64,000 bases of DNA, taken from assembly GCF_001594145.1 (NCBI RefSeq), contig NZ_LVCF01000035.1, positions 1 to 64,000 on the forward strand. The letters run 5' to 3'. The stretch comes from Branchiibius sp. NY16-3462-2. GTDB lineage: Bacteria > Actinomycetota > Actinomycetes > Actinomycetales > Dermatophilaceae. Under the pieces are notes generated by a model. That model did no database searches. It was not told where the DNA came from and was given only the letters and a program-made list of their open reading frames with translations. Shown here piece after piece: positions 1 to 7,943 of the stretch; position 1 is the stretch's first letter, and every line of letters begins with the position of its first letter. Made by a program: the position numbers and the translations under genes.

Positions 1-83
1 ATCCCGAACCCGGAAGCTAAGCCCTTCAGCGCCGATGGTACTGCACCCGTGAGAGTGTGGGAGAGTAGGACACCGCCGAACAA
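1..83 (+). rRNA. rrf: 5S ribosomal RNA, 3' part
   Basis: The window opens inside a 5S rRNA gene. The stretches reading AACCCGGAAGCTAAGCCC, GCGCCGATGGTACTGCA and GGGAGAGTAGGACACCGCCG match the conserved 3' two-thirds of actinobacterial 5S rRNA. The 5' end and the 16S/23S genes lie outside the window. The 3' end is placed near position 83 by analogy with Streptomyces 5S and could be off by a few bases. Confidence 0.93.
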
Positions 84-90
84 CCCTTCC

Positions 91-122
91 CTTTCAGGGC
101 CACCACACGGTGGCCCTGAAAG
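91..122 (+). terminator. rRNA operon terminator hairpin
   Basis: A perfect 14-bp inverted repeat (CTTTCAGGGCCACC / GGTGGCCCTGAAAG) encloses a 4-base ACAC loop, eight bases after the 5S end. It is followed by a short AT-rich stretch (CATTTATG), not a long T run. Position and stem strength fit the intrinsic terminator of the rRNA operon. Confidence 0.85.
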
Positions 123-180
123 CATTTATGGACCCGTGGGCTAGGGTCGCAGTTGGTTGCCAACCACGAGTGGAGCAGTA

Positions 181-1593
181 ATGAGCGACAAGGATCCGGA
201 CGCGCCGTCGACGGATGACGCATCGGGTTCGTCCCGGGGTGGTCGATCCGGACGCTGGACACGGGCTGCGGGTAACGCAGCGCAACGTGACCAGCCCCCG
301 GAGTCGCAGGAGTCGCCGCGCCCGGAGGGCAGTTCGGGATCCCGAAGCGGTCGTGATGGCGCGGCCAGGGGTGAGTCGCGGGGTTCAGATCGTCGTGATC
401 GCTCTGGTGACCGGCCCCGCAAGAACGCCGGTTCCGGCCGTGATCGAAGGGATGCTCCGCGGGGCCGCGGGGCTGATGCGGGACGCGGCGATCGCGCCGG
501 CGGCTATCGCGGCGCGCGCGACGGCGGCAGTCAAGACCGCAATAGTCGTGATCGCGGGGGACGCCGGGAAGACTCGCGAGGTCGTAGCGGGGGTAGAGGT
601 TTCGGGTCGCGTGACGCAGGCGGCCAGCGCGGGTCTGGTCGTTCGGACCGGGACCGCCAGGATCGGCCGATCTCCGATACGTCGAATCCGCAACGCGCGC
701 CGCGCAGTTGGGACCGGACCTCGCCGCGTAACGAAGGCCGGGACCGCGGCCCGCGGGCCGTCGAGCCGGAGATCCCGGAGGACATCACCGGCCACGAATT
801 GGATCGCGATGTCTGGACCCAGCTTCGAACACTGAGCAAGGACAACGCCGACGGCGTCGCCAAGCATTTGGTCGCGTCGGCATCGGAACTGGACGAGGAC
901 CCGGACAAGGCGTTGGCGCACGCGCTGCATGCCGCCGGCCGCGCCGGGCGGGTGCCCGCGGTGCGCGAGGCGCTCGGGCTGGTCTACTACCGTCGCGGCG
1001 AGTTCGCTGACGCTCTGCGCGAATTCCGGACCGCTCGCCGGTTGTCCGGCAGCGATCATCTGCTGCCGTACATGGTCGATGCCGAGCGCGGCCTGGGGCG
1101 GCACGAGCGTGCGCTGGACCTGGCGTCCAGTCCCGCCGCTCGCAAACTGGCCGAGGCTGACAACATCGAGTTGTTGATCGTCGTCTCGGGAATTCGTCGC
1201 GACCTGGACCAGCCCGAGGCCGCCGTAGCCGTGCTGAATGTCCCTGCGCTGCAGCGGGCGAGCACCCAGCCGTGGGCGGCACGGTTGTTCTATGCGTACG
1301 CCGATGCGCTGCTCGCAGCCGGGCGGCAGGCCGAGGCGAGGACCTGGTTCGCCAAGGCGGCCGCCGCAGACACCGATGCAGAGACTGACGCCGACGAGCG
1401 GCTCGACGAGCTTGAGGGCTTCCTGTTGGTGGACCTGGAAGACGCCGACTCTGATGCTGCCCCTGGCACCGACCCGGAGGACGACGCGGAGGTCACCGGG
1501 GTGGATGGTGCCGACGAGAGTGCCCCGACCGACAAGCCCGCCGCATCGAACGAGGCGTACGACGCCCTGACCAATCCGTTCAGCAACGACTGA
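181..1593 (+). CDS. TPR-repeat protein with long Arg/Gly/Asp-rich disordered N-terminus
   Basis: The protein has 470 residues. About the first 190 are low complexity, dominated by R, G, D and S (repeated RGGR, RDRG and SRDR patches), and are probably disordered and possibly nucleic-acid binding. Residues from about 195 to 400 are alpha-helical and carry TPR-like repeats (ALHAAGRAGRVPAVREALGL, YYRRGEFADALREFRTA, YADALLAAGRQAEARTWF). The C-terminus is acidic. ATG 181 is chosen because GGAG lies 5 nt upstream; a TTG at 157 has no such support. It sits at the head of a cluster matching M. tuberculosis Rv1691-Rv1698, where Rv1691 is also a TPR protein. Its function is unknown. The TPR region suggests protein-protein contacts. 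Confidence 0.85.
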   Translation: MSDKDPDAPSTDDASGSSRGGRSGRWTRAAGNAAQRDQPPESQESPRPEGSSGSRSGRDGAARGESRGSDRRDRSGDRPRKNAGSGRDRRDAPRGRGADAGRGDRAGGYRGARDGGSQDRNSRDRGGRREDSRGRSGGRGFGSRDAGGQRGSGRSDRDRQDRPISDTSNPQRAPRSWDRTSPRNEGRDRGPRAVEPEIPEDITGHELDRDVWTQLRTLSKDNADGVAKHLVASASELDEDPDKALAHALHAAGRAGRVPAVREALGLVYYRRGEFADALREFRTARRLSGSDHLLPYMVDAERGLGRHERALDLASSPAARKLAEADNIELLIVVSGIRRDLDQPEAAVAVLNVPALQRASTQPWAARLFYAYADALLAAGRQAEARTWFAKAAAADTDAETDADERLDELEGFLLVDLEDADSDAAPGTDPEDDAEVTGVDGADESAPTDKPAASNEAYDALTNPFSND

Positions 1594-1736
1594 CCGAGGT
1601 CAGCGCCTAGGTCGTTGTCCACAGGGCGAATCCGGATATCCACACCGGGGCAGTTTCCGGTGGCGAGCGGTGGACAGTTGACCGCAGGCTGTTCTCCAGC
1701 GATGCCGAGGGCGCACCGCGTGGAGGGGGAATAGCG

Positions 1737-2174
1737 ATGAAGGGTGCGCAGGAGGATGTCGCCGCCGAGCAGGAAACGCCACCGGTCAACACGGTGACGC
1801 TGTGTGGTCGGGTCAGTGGGGAGCCGACCGTACGCGAACTGCCCAGCGGCGATGAGATTGTCACGTTCCGGTTGGTGGTGCCGCGGCCCGAAGACAGCCG
1901 GGCGAGGACGACAGGGCAACGAGTGGACACGTTCGACCTGGTCTGCTGGGCTACGCGTCTGCGACGACAAGGCGCCCGGCTGGCCGATGGCGATCAGATC
2001 GCCGTATCCGGTTCGCTGCGGCGACGGTTCTGGCGGGCCGGTCCTGCCGTGCAGAGCCGGGTCGAGGTCGAGGTGGTGGCGATGACCGTCATCACCCGAT
2101 CCGCGCCGGCGAGTGCGGCCAAACGCGGTGCTGCCGAGCGTGTCAGAGCAAAGTCCAAAGTTGCTGCGGGTTAG
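1737..2174 (+). CDS. SSB-like OB-fold protein (paralogue without the acidic tail)
   Basis: The protein has 145 residues. Residues about 16-112 match the single-stranded-DNA-binding protein OB fold: NTVTLCGRVSGEPTVRELPS opens strand 1, followed by VTFRLVVPR, VDTFDLVCWATRLRRQGARL and GDQIAVSGSLRRRFW. The C-terminus is basic (AKSKVAAG) and lacks the acidic DDDIPF-type tail that housekeeping SSBs use to recruit partners. It is therefore probably a secondary SSB or a dedicated OB-fold protein, not the replication SSB. ATG 1737 follows a strong purine-rich site (GGAGGGGGA, 6 nt spacing). It lies between the TPR gene and the HAD phosphatase. The family call is good; the role is inferred. Confidence 0.85.
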   Translation: MKGAQEDVAAEQETPPVNTVTLCGRVSGEPTVRELPSGDEIVTFRLVVPRPEDSRARTTGQRVDTFDLVCWATRLRRQGARLADGDQIAVSGSLRRRFWRAGPAVQSRVEVEVVAMTVITRSAPASAAKRGAAERVRAKSKVAAG

Positions 2175-2228
2175 CGGTTGACCGGTGGCTGTCGGGCATC
2201 GGTTCAGGCGACCCGACACAATGACGGT

Positions 2229-3242
2229 GTGAGCACACTCGCCGATGGTTACCGCGCCCTTGTCGTCGATCTCGACGGCGTCGTCTACCGAGGTCCGCAA
2301 CCCATCACACCGGCCGTCGATGCGTTGGCCGCGCTGTCGTCGGGCGGCATGAAGGTCGCCTTCGCGACGAACAACGCCTCCCGGAGCCCGCAGGAGGTCG
2401 CTGACCACCTGCGATCGTTCGGGTTGGACGTGCAGCCGGAGGAGGTATTCACCAGCTCGCTGGCAGGTGCGCACCATCTCTCGCAACGACTGTCTCAGGG
2501 CGCCAGCGTCCTTCCGGTTGGTGGCGATGGTGTCGCTATTGCGTTGCGGGACAACGGTTTTGAGGTAGCGGACAGTGCGCAGGACAATCCCGAGGCGGTT
2601 CTGCAGGGCTACGGTCCGAACGTGACGGCTGCTCGGTTGGCCGAGGCGGCCTACGCCATCGAGAACGGTGCGGTGTGGGTGGCCACCAACACCGACCGGA
2701 CGCTGCCGACTGATCGCGGGGTGGCACCGGGCAACGGCACTCTGGTGGAAGCCGTCTCAGTCGCTACCGGTGTGCAACCCGAGGTCGTCGGCAAACCGGG
2801 GCCGTTGATGTACACCATGGCCGCGTCGGCCCTGGACGTCCCGGCCGCGAAGACCCTCGGGGTCGGCGACCGCTTGGACACCGACATCGCCGGTGCCTCG
2901 GCGGCCGGCATGGATTCGCTGTGCGTGCTGTCGGGAGTGCACGGCCCGGCCGACCTCGCCCAGGCGCCCCGCGACCAACGCCCGCGATTCGTCTGTGCCG
3001 ACGCAGGCGGCTTGCGGGAGCCCTACGACGAACCTGTTTCCGATGGCGATGGCTATCGGGTCGCAGACGGCTCTGCCCACCTGGTGGCGGGAGCGATCCG
3101 GTGGTCCGGAACGGCTCCGCATGACGGCGTCGTGGCGCTGCGTGCGGTGCTCCGCGTCCTGTGGGATGCATTGGACGACAACCGGATAGACCAAGGGACG
3201 GCCGCACGGCTGGCGGCACAGTACGGTAAGACGAAGGAGTAG
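2229..3242 (+). CDS. HAD-IIA family phosphatase, probable glycerol-3-phosphate phosphatase (Rv1692-like)
   Basis: The protein has 337 residues. The HAD core is clear: nucleophile motif DLDGVVYRG (D14/D16), motif II in ATNNASRS, and the C-terminal acidic motif GDRLDTDIAGA. Between them lies a type-IIA cap. Residues about 260-337 form an extra C-terminal domain, as in M. tuberculosis Rv1692, a characterised D,L-glycerol-3-phosphate phosphatase in the same gene order. The substrate here is inferred from that orthology. GTG 2229 is preferred because the HAD motif follows immediately and a weak -10 (CACAAT) lies 6 nt upstream. An in-frame TTG at 2178 would add 17 residues of unlike sequence. Confidence 0.85.
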   Translation: MSTLADGYRALVVDLDGVVYRGPQPITPAVDALAALSSGGMKVAFATNNASRSPQEVADHLRSFGLDVQPEEVFTSSLAGAHHLSQRLSQGASVLPVGGDGVAIALRDNGFEVADSAQDNPEAVLQGYGPNVTAARLAEAAYAIENGAVWVATNTDRTLPTDRGVAPGNGTLVEAVSVATGVQPEVVGKPGPLMYTMAASALDVPAAKTLGVGDRLDTDIAGASAAGMDSLCVLSGVHGPADLAQAPRDQRPRFVCADAGGLREPYDEPVSDGDGYRVADGSAHLVAGAIRWSGTAPHDGVVALRAVLRVLWDALDDNRIDQGTAARLAAQYGKTKE

Positions 3243-3269
3243 CCCCGCCGATGACACAGGAGTCTGGAG

Positions 3270-4229
3270 ATGAGTGACGACATGTTGCAATCGGTGTTAC
3301 GAGCCTTGTTACAGGTAGCAGACCGCACGATGGAAGCCGCGCACTCGGTGTCAGCCGGAGTCATGACCTCACCGGCCGTCGCGCCGGCGAGTCGACGGGC
3401 CCACGACTTCGCCGACCAGGTCGGTGACCTTGCCGGCGCGTTGAGCGATCAGTTCAACGACGTGGCCGATCAGTTGGGTGAGCGGGTCGGCGACTTCGGA
3501 GGCTTCACGTCAGCGGTGCCCGGCGGTGTCGGGGAACGCGCCTCCGCAGTGTCCGGTGTCGCCACCGAGTTGGTGACGGCGATCTCGGCCAACCGCGCGA
3601 TGGTCGAGGATGTGATTCGCGCCGAGATCGAGGGTCAACTGCACCGGGTCGGACTCGCCTCGGAGAACGAGTTGGAACTTGCGCTGGGAGAGATCGACCG
3701 GTTGCGTGCGGAGAACCAGCGTCTCCAGCGGGCGCTGGCCCAAGACGCCGAACCGTCGCCGCGTGCCGCGCGGCCGAGCGGCCCGGGAACTCCCAGTCGG
3801 CCGGTGGTCTCCCGTGCGGCTCTGCGCCAGGCTGCGCAACAGCAGTCGTCGGCTGCGGGCGCTGCCACGAAGACGGCCGCCGCCACGAAGACAGCGCCTG
3901 CCAAGAAGACGGCGAACAAGTCGGCTGCGAAGAAGACGGGTGCGAAGAAGACACCGGCGAAGACCGCACCGGCGAAGACCGCACCGGCGAAGAAGGCCAC
4001 TGCCAAGAAGACCTCTGCCACGAAGGCACCTGCGAAGACTGCGCCCGCCAAGACCGCCGCCGCGAAGAAGTCGACAGCGCAAAGGACGTCTGCGCAAAGG
4101 ACGTCTGCGCAAAAGACGACTGCGAAGAAGGCCACGCCCGCCAAGAAGTCGACCACCAAGAAGGCAGCGGCAAAGAAGACGACTGCGAAGAAGGCGACCA
4201 CCCCGGCCGCCTCGGGTGCCTCCGCATGA
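3270..4229 (+). CDS. histone-H1-like protein: helical N-terminus plus long Lys/Ala/Pro/Thr tail
   Basis: The protein has 319 residues. Residues 1-125 are helical and amphipathic. About 130-155 contain a leucine-heptad segment (ELALGEIDRLRAENQRLQ), so it probably dimerises by a coiled coil. Residues about 200-316 are almost only K, A, T and P in AKKTAPAKK-type repeats, like the tail of eukaryotic H1, mycobacterial HupB or bacterial H1-like proteins. The very basic tail suggests DNA or RNA compaction. It could instead be a surface adhesin-like or polyhydroxyalkanoate-granule protein, because phasins have a similar architecture. GGAG 4 nt before ATG 3270 supports the start. Its last four bases overlap the next gene. 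It occupies the place between Rv1692- and Rv1693-type genes. Confidence 0.75.
   Translation: MSDDMLQSVLRALLQVADRTMEAAHSVSAGVMTSPAVAPASRRAHDFADQVGDLAGALSDQFNDVADQLGERVGDFGGFTSAVPGGVGERASAVSGVATELVTAISANRAMVEDVIRAEIEGQLHRVGLASENELELALGEIDRLRAENQRLQRALAQDAEPSPRAARPSGPGTPSRPVVSRAALRQAAQQQSSAAGAATKTAAATKTAPAKKTANKSAAKKTGAKKTPAKTAPAKTAPAKKATAKKTSATKAPAKTAPAKTAAAKKSTAQRTSAQRTSAQKTTAKKATPAKKSTTKKAAAKKTTAKKATTPAASGASA
4077..4121 (+). repeat. three tandem 15-bp units in the H1-like tail
   Basis: Three head-to-tail 15-bp units begin GCGCAAA. The first two are identical and the third differs in three bases. They encode AQRTS, AQRTS and AQKTT, replacing the surrounding AKKTx pentads. Other near-repeats of the same register run from about 3868 to 4221. 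Such arrays expand and contract by slippage, so tail length may vary between strains. Confidence 0.8.
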
Positions 4230-4483
4230 CCACCGACGAGTCCGGCAACGGTGTGCCGCCGGAGGACGCCGACGACGCGGTGCCCCCATCCGAACTGCCC
4301 GGCGCGACGTCGTACACGACGGGCGATCAGGGGGTCGACGCGGTCCTGGCCGACCTGGGACCGATGGCGCACCAGTTGGCCGCTGACGCCGAATCCCGCG
4401 AACCGCTGGATGTCGACGCCGCTCTCGAACTGCTTACCGCGGCGCACCAGCGCCTGGCCGACCGGTTGTCCGGGCTGGACTGA
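4226..4483 (+). CDS. small acidic conserved protein (Rv1693-like position)
   Basis: This is an 85-residue acidic protein with no recognisable catalytic motif. The first 35 residues are polar and probably disordered. Residues about 38-85 (VDAVLADLGPMAHQLAADAE, then ALELLTAAHQRLADRLSGLD) should form two helices. The ATG overlaps the preceding stop as ATGA, so translation is coupled to the H1-like gene, and it ends 2 bp before tlyA. M. tuberculosis has a small hypothetical (Rv1693) at the same place. Function unknown. Confidence 0.8.
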   Translation: MTTDESGNGVPPEDADDAVPPSELPGATSYTTGDQGVDAVLADLGPMAHQLAADAESREPLDVDAALELLTAAHQRLADRLSGLD

Positions 4484-4485
4484 GC

Positions 4486-5313
4486 ATGACCCGCGCGCAG
4501 CGTGGGCAGCGTCTGGACCAGGCCCTGGTGGACCGGGGCGTAGCCCGATCACGCGCCCTTGCCCGGGAGTACATCGCGGCGGAACGTGTGCGGTGCAACG
4601 GGACGGTCCTGGCCAAGGCCAGCAGCCGAGTGACCGATGAGGACGACCTCGAACTGATCGGTGAGCCGGAGCGCTACGTCGGGCGCGCGGCGTACAAACT
4701 GATCGGCGCGCTCGAGGAGTTTCCGCAGGTGCGGGTCGAGGGTCGACGCTGTCTTGATGTGGGTGCGTCGACGGGCGGGTTCACCCAGGTCCTGCTCGAA
4801 CGCGGCGCCGCTGAGGTGGTCGCGCTGGACGTCGGTCACGGACAGTTGGCCGAGCCGGTCCGGTCCGATCCCCGCGTCGTCGAACGATCGGGTACGTCGA
4901 TCCGGGACGTGACGGTCGATGACCTGGGCGGCGGCTTCGGTGTGGTCGTTGCCGACCTGAGCTTCATCTCGCTCACTCTGGTCATGAACGTCCTGTCCAG
5001 CCTGCTGCATCCGGACGGTGACCTGGTGGTTCTGGTGAAACCGCAGTTCGAGGTGGGCCGGGAGCGGCTGGGCTCAGATGGTGTCGTGCGGTCGGCGCAA
5101 CAACGTGCCGAAGCCGTCGGCGGGGTGCTCGAGGTGGCCGAACAGGCGGGGTTGTCGGTGCACGGCGTGACAATCAGTACGGTCACCGGCACGCACGGCA
5201 ACCTGGAGTACCTGCTGTGGTTGCGAGCCGCCCCGGAAGGCAGGATGGACCCAGCACAGGTCGCGACCGCCCTCGCGACCATCCGGACCAACGACGACGA
5301 AGGACAGCGATGA
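4486..5313 (+). CDS. tlyA: 16S/23S rRNA (cytidine-2'-O)-methyltransferase TlyA
   Basis: The protein has 275 residues. An N-terminal S4 RNA-binding domain (about 6-65, RLDQALVDRGVARSRALARE) is followed by an FtsJ/RrmJ-type methyltransferase with SAM motif CLDVGASTGGFTQVLL (about 89-104) and catalytic-type Lys71, plus ADLSFISLTLV and LVKPQFEVGRE. TlyA methylates the 2'-OH of C1409 in 16S and C1920 in 23S rRNA, which makes the ribosome sensitive to capreomycin and viomycin. It overlaps the NAD kinase start by 4 bp, as in the conserved tlyA-ppnK-recN order of actinobacteria. Confidence 0.96.
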   Translation: MTRAQRGQRLDQALVDRGVARSRALAREYIAAERVRCNGTVLAKASSRVTDEDDLELIGEPERYVGRAAYKLIGALEEFPQVRVEGRRCLDVGASTGGFTQVLLERGAAEVVALDVGHGQLAEPVRSDPRVVERSGTSIRDVTVDDLGGGFGVVVADLSFISLTLVMNVLSSLLHPDGDLVVLVKPQFEVGRERLGSDGVVRSAQQRAEAVGGVLEVAEQAGLSVHGVTISTVTGTHGNLEYLLWLRAAPEGRMDPAQVATALATIRTNDDEGQR

Positions 5314-6209
5314 CCCGCCAGATCCTGCTGATCGGCCACCCCGGCCGTCCGGAGGCTCTAGAGATCGCTGCCCAGTTGGTTAAAGACCTGGGGGACAACG
5401 ACATCCGGGTGGTCGGCACGGCTGAGGAGTTGCGCGCCTTCGGCGTCATCGACGAACCGTTGGTGGAAGTCGCTGCCGAGGACCCCGCGGCCGGCTGCGA
5501 GCTGGCCATCGTCCTGGGTGGCGACGGCACCATCCTGCGCGGTGCCGAACTCGTCCGCGATCACCGCGTGCCGCTGCTCGGCATCAACCTCGGACACGTC
5601 GGGTTCCTCGCGGAGGCCGAACGCGATGACATCCACACCACGGTCCGCAAGGTCGTCGACCGGTCCTGGACGGTGGAGGAGCGCGCCACCCTCGCGGTCA
5701 CCGCGTCCTTGGACGGTGAGGTGCTCTGGCAGGACTGGGCGCTCAACGAGGCCAGCGTCGAGAAGCGGGCCCGTGAGCGGATGCTCGAAGTCGTGGTCGA
5801 GATCGACGGCCGGCCGTTGTCCAGCTGGGGCTGCGACGGCGTCGTGATGTCCACGCCCACCGGCTCCACGGCCTACGCCTTCTCCGCGGGCGGCCCGATC
5901 GTCTGGCCCGGGGTGGCCGCCATCCTGCTGGTTCCGATCTCCGCGCACGCCCTGTTCGCCCGGCCGCTGGTGTTGTCCACCGACGTGCAGATCGCCGTCG
6001 AACTCAAACAGGGCGCCGAGGCTGAGGCGGTGGTGTGGTGCGACGGCCGCCGCTCCTACGACCTGCCGGCGGGCTCGCGGATCGAGGTGTGCCGTGCGGA
6101 CACCCCGGTGCTCCTGGCGAGGCTGACCGATGCGCCGTTCACCGACCGGTTGGTCGCCAAGTTCGATCTGTCCGTCTCCGGGTGGCGCGGCACCCGCCGC
6201 GGCAGCTGA
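5310..6209 (+). CDS. nadK: NAD kinase
   Basis: The protein has 299 residues. It phosphorylates NAD to NADP with ATP or polyphosphate. The family GGDGT motif is at residues 70-74 (LGGDGTILRGAE), with NLGHVGFLAE at about 93-102 and the substrate loop STPTGSTAYAFSAGGPIVWP further on. ATG 5310 overlaps the tlyA stop (ATGA), so the long in-frame extension upstream, which lies inside tlyA, is not used. Length and context match ppnK/nadK of other actinobacteria. Confidence 0.97.
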   Translation: MTRQILLIGHPGRPEALEIAAQLVKDLGDNDIRVVGTAEELRAFGVIDEPLVEVAAEDPAAGCELAIVLGGDGTILRGAELVRDHRVPLLGINLGHVGFLAEAERDDIHTTVRKVVDRSWTVEERATLAVTASLDGEVLWQDWALNEASVEKRARERMLEVVVEIDGRPLSSWGCDGVVMSTPTGSTAYAFSAGGPIVWPGVAAILLVPISAHALFARPLVLSTDVQIAVELKQGAEAEAVVWCDGRRSYDLPAGSRIEVCRADTPVLLARLTDAPFTDRLVAKFDLSVSGWRGTRRGS

Positions 6210-6211
6210 CG

Positions 6212-7924
6212 ATGCTTCGCGAACTGCGGATCCGCAACCTCGGCGTCATCGAGGACGCCGCCCTCGAACTCAGTCCGGGGCTCAACGTGCTCACTGGTGA
6301 GACCGGGGCCGGCAAAACGATGGTCGTGCAGTCGCTGGGCATGCTGCTGGGTCAGCGGGCTGATCCGGGTCTGGTCCGCTCCGGCGCCGACCGCTCAAGT
6401 GTCGAAGGGATCGCCGAACTCGCGTCGGACCACCCGGCCGCGGTCCGGGCGCTTGAAGCCGGCGCGCAGATCGACGACGGGGAACTGATCCTGCAGCGCA
6501 GTGTGACGACCGCCGGGCGGTCCCGCGCAATCATCGGCGGTAGCACCAGTCCCGTCGGCGTCCTGCGTGAGGTGGGTGAGCAGATCGTCGCGGTCCACGG
6601 CCAGGCCGATCAGTGGCGGTTGGCGCGGGCCGATCAGCACCGGGCGGTGCTGGACGACTTCGGTCGCCGGCACGGCCGGGCACTGACCAAGGCGCTGGAG
6701 GGCTACCGATCGGCGTACGCCGAGTGGCAGGCAGCGCGCATGGAACTCGCTGCGCTGCAATCGGATTCGCAGACCCGCACGTTGCGGCTGGACCAACTCA
6801 CCTCAGCGCTGCAGGACATCGAACGGGTCGACCCGGCGCCCGGCGAGGACGCGGCCCTAGCGGCTGAAGCCAATCGCCTCGACCACGTCGAGCTGCTCCG
6901 GGAGACCACCACCCAGGCGCACCGGGAACTCGCCGGGGACGACGAGGGCGGCGAACCCGTCCCGCACGTCCTGGGCTCCCTGAGCAGCGCCGGGCACGCG
7001 TTGGCCACGGCCGCGGAGTACGACGACACCCTGACCGAGCTGGGCGCCCGGGTCCGCGAACTGGCCGTGCTGGCTGCGGATGTCTCCGCCGACCTGGGCG
7101 GCTACCTTGCGGATCTGCCGAGCGACCCCGAGCGGCTGGCGTGGGTGCAACAGCGGCGCGCGGAGCTGAACCACCTGACCCGCCGCTACGGGTCCACGGT
7201 GGATGAGGTGCTCGCGTTCGCCGAGAGCGCTGCGAAGGAGATCGCCACGCTCGACGGTGGCGATGACCGGCTGACCGAGTTGCGGGACCAGGTGCCGGTG
7301 CTGCAGAAGAAGGCCGTCGAACGCGCCGGCGAACTCACCGCTGCCCGGCGCGCAGCCGCCAAAGCCCTCGCGAAGTCGGTCAACGCCGAACTGGGCCGAT
7401 TGGCGATGGGTTCGGCGCAGTTGCATGTCACCGTCACACCACGGGAGCCAGCCGCTGCGCACCTGTCCGCTGACGGCGCCGACGACGTGAGCATCGACCT
7501 GAGTTCGGCGCCCGGGCAGCCCGCCCGGTCCGTGGCCAAAGCAGCCTCGGGCGGGGAACTGTCACGCATCATGCTGGCGCTCGAGGTCGTGCTGGGCGCC
7601 GATGACGTGCCGACGTTCGTCTTCGACGAGGTCGACGCCGGAGTCGGCGGGGCCGCGGCCCACGAGATCGGCGCCCGGCTGGCCGACCTCGCGCGCACCG
7701 CGCAGGTGATCGTCGTGACCCACCTGCCCCAGGTCGCGGCGTACGCCGATCATCACCTGGTCGTGCACAAACAGTCGGACGGGGCGGTCACCCAGTCCGA
7801 TGTCACGGTCGTCGACGGTGAGCACCGGGTCGCCGAGTTGGCCCGGATGCTCGGCGGGGTCGCCGACAGCCGTCCGGCGCGGGAGCACGCCAGGGAGCTG
7901 CTGAGCGTTGCGCGGCAGCGGTGA
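6212..7924 (+). CDS. recN: DNA repair protein RecN
   Basis: The protein has 570 residues, an SMC-like ATPase acting in double-strand-break repair. Walker A is TGETGAGKTM (K35). Long coiled-coil arms span about 160-470. The C-terminal half carries the ABC signature region KAASGGELSRIMLALEVVLG and Walker B TFVFDEVDAGVGG, with a His switch in VTHLPQVAAYADHHL. ATG 6212 lies 2 bp after the nadK stop. Upstream in-frame codons lie inside nadK and read as unlike protein. It is the third gene of the tlyA-nadK-recN block. Confidence 0.96.
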   Translation: MLRELRIRNLGVIEDAALELSPGLNVLTGETGAGKTMVVQSLGMLLGQRADPGLVRSGADRSSVEGIAELASDHPAAVRALEAGAQIDDGELILQRSVTTAGRSRAIIGGSTSPVGVLREVGEQIVAVHGQADQWRLARADQHRAVLDDFGRRHGRALTKALEGYRSAYAEWQAARMELAALQSDSQTRTLRLDQLTSALQDIERVDPAPGEDAALAAEANRLDHVELLRETTTQAHRELAGDDEGGEPVPHVLGSLSSAGHALATAAEYDDTLTELGARVRELAVLAADVSADLGGYLADLPSDPERLAWVQQRRAELNHLTRRYGSTVDEVLAFAESAAKEIATLDGGDDRLTELRDQVPVLQKKAVERAGELTAARRAAAKALAKSVNAELGRLAMGSAQLHVTVTPREPAAAHLSADGADDVSIDLSSAPGQPARSVAKAASGGELSRIMLALEVVLGADDVPTFVFDEVDAGVGGAAAHEIGARLADLARTAQVIVVTHLPQVAAYADHHLVVHKQSDGAVTQSDVTVVDGEHRVAELARMLGGVADSRPAREHARELLSVARQR

Positions 7925-7943
7925 CCTGCGCCGACGTGCGACG

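Noticed and set aside
3868..4221. CRISPR-like repeat array
   Set aside because: The repeats are in-frame codons for Lys/Ala pentads without unique spacers.
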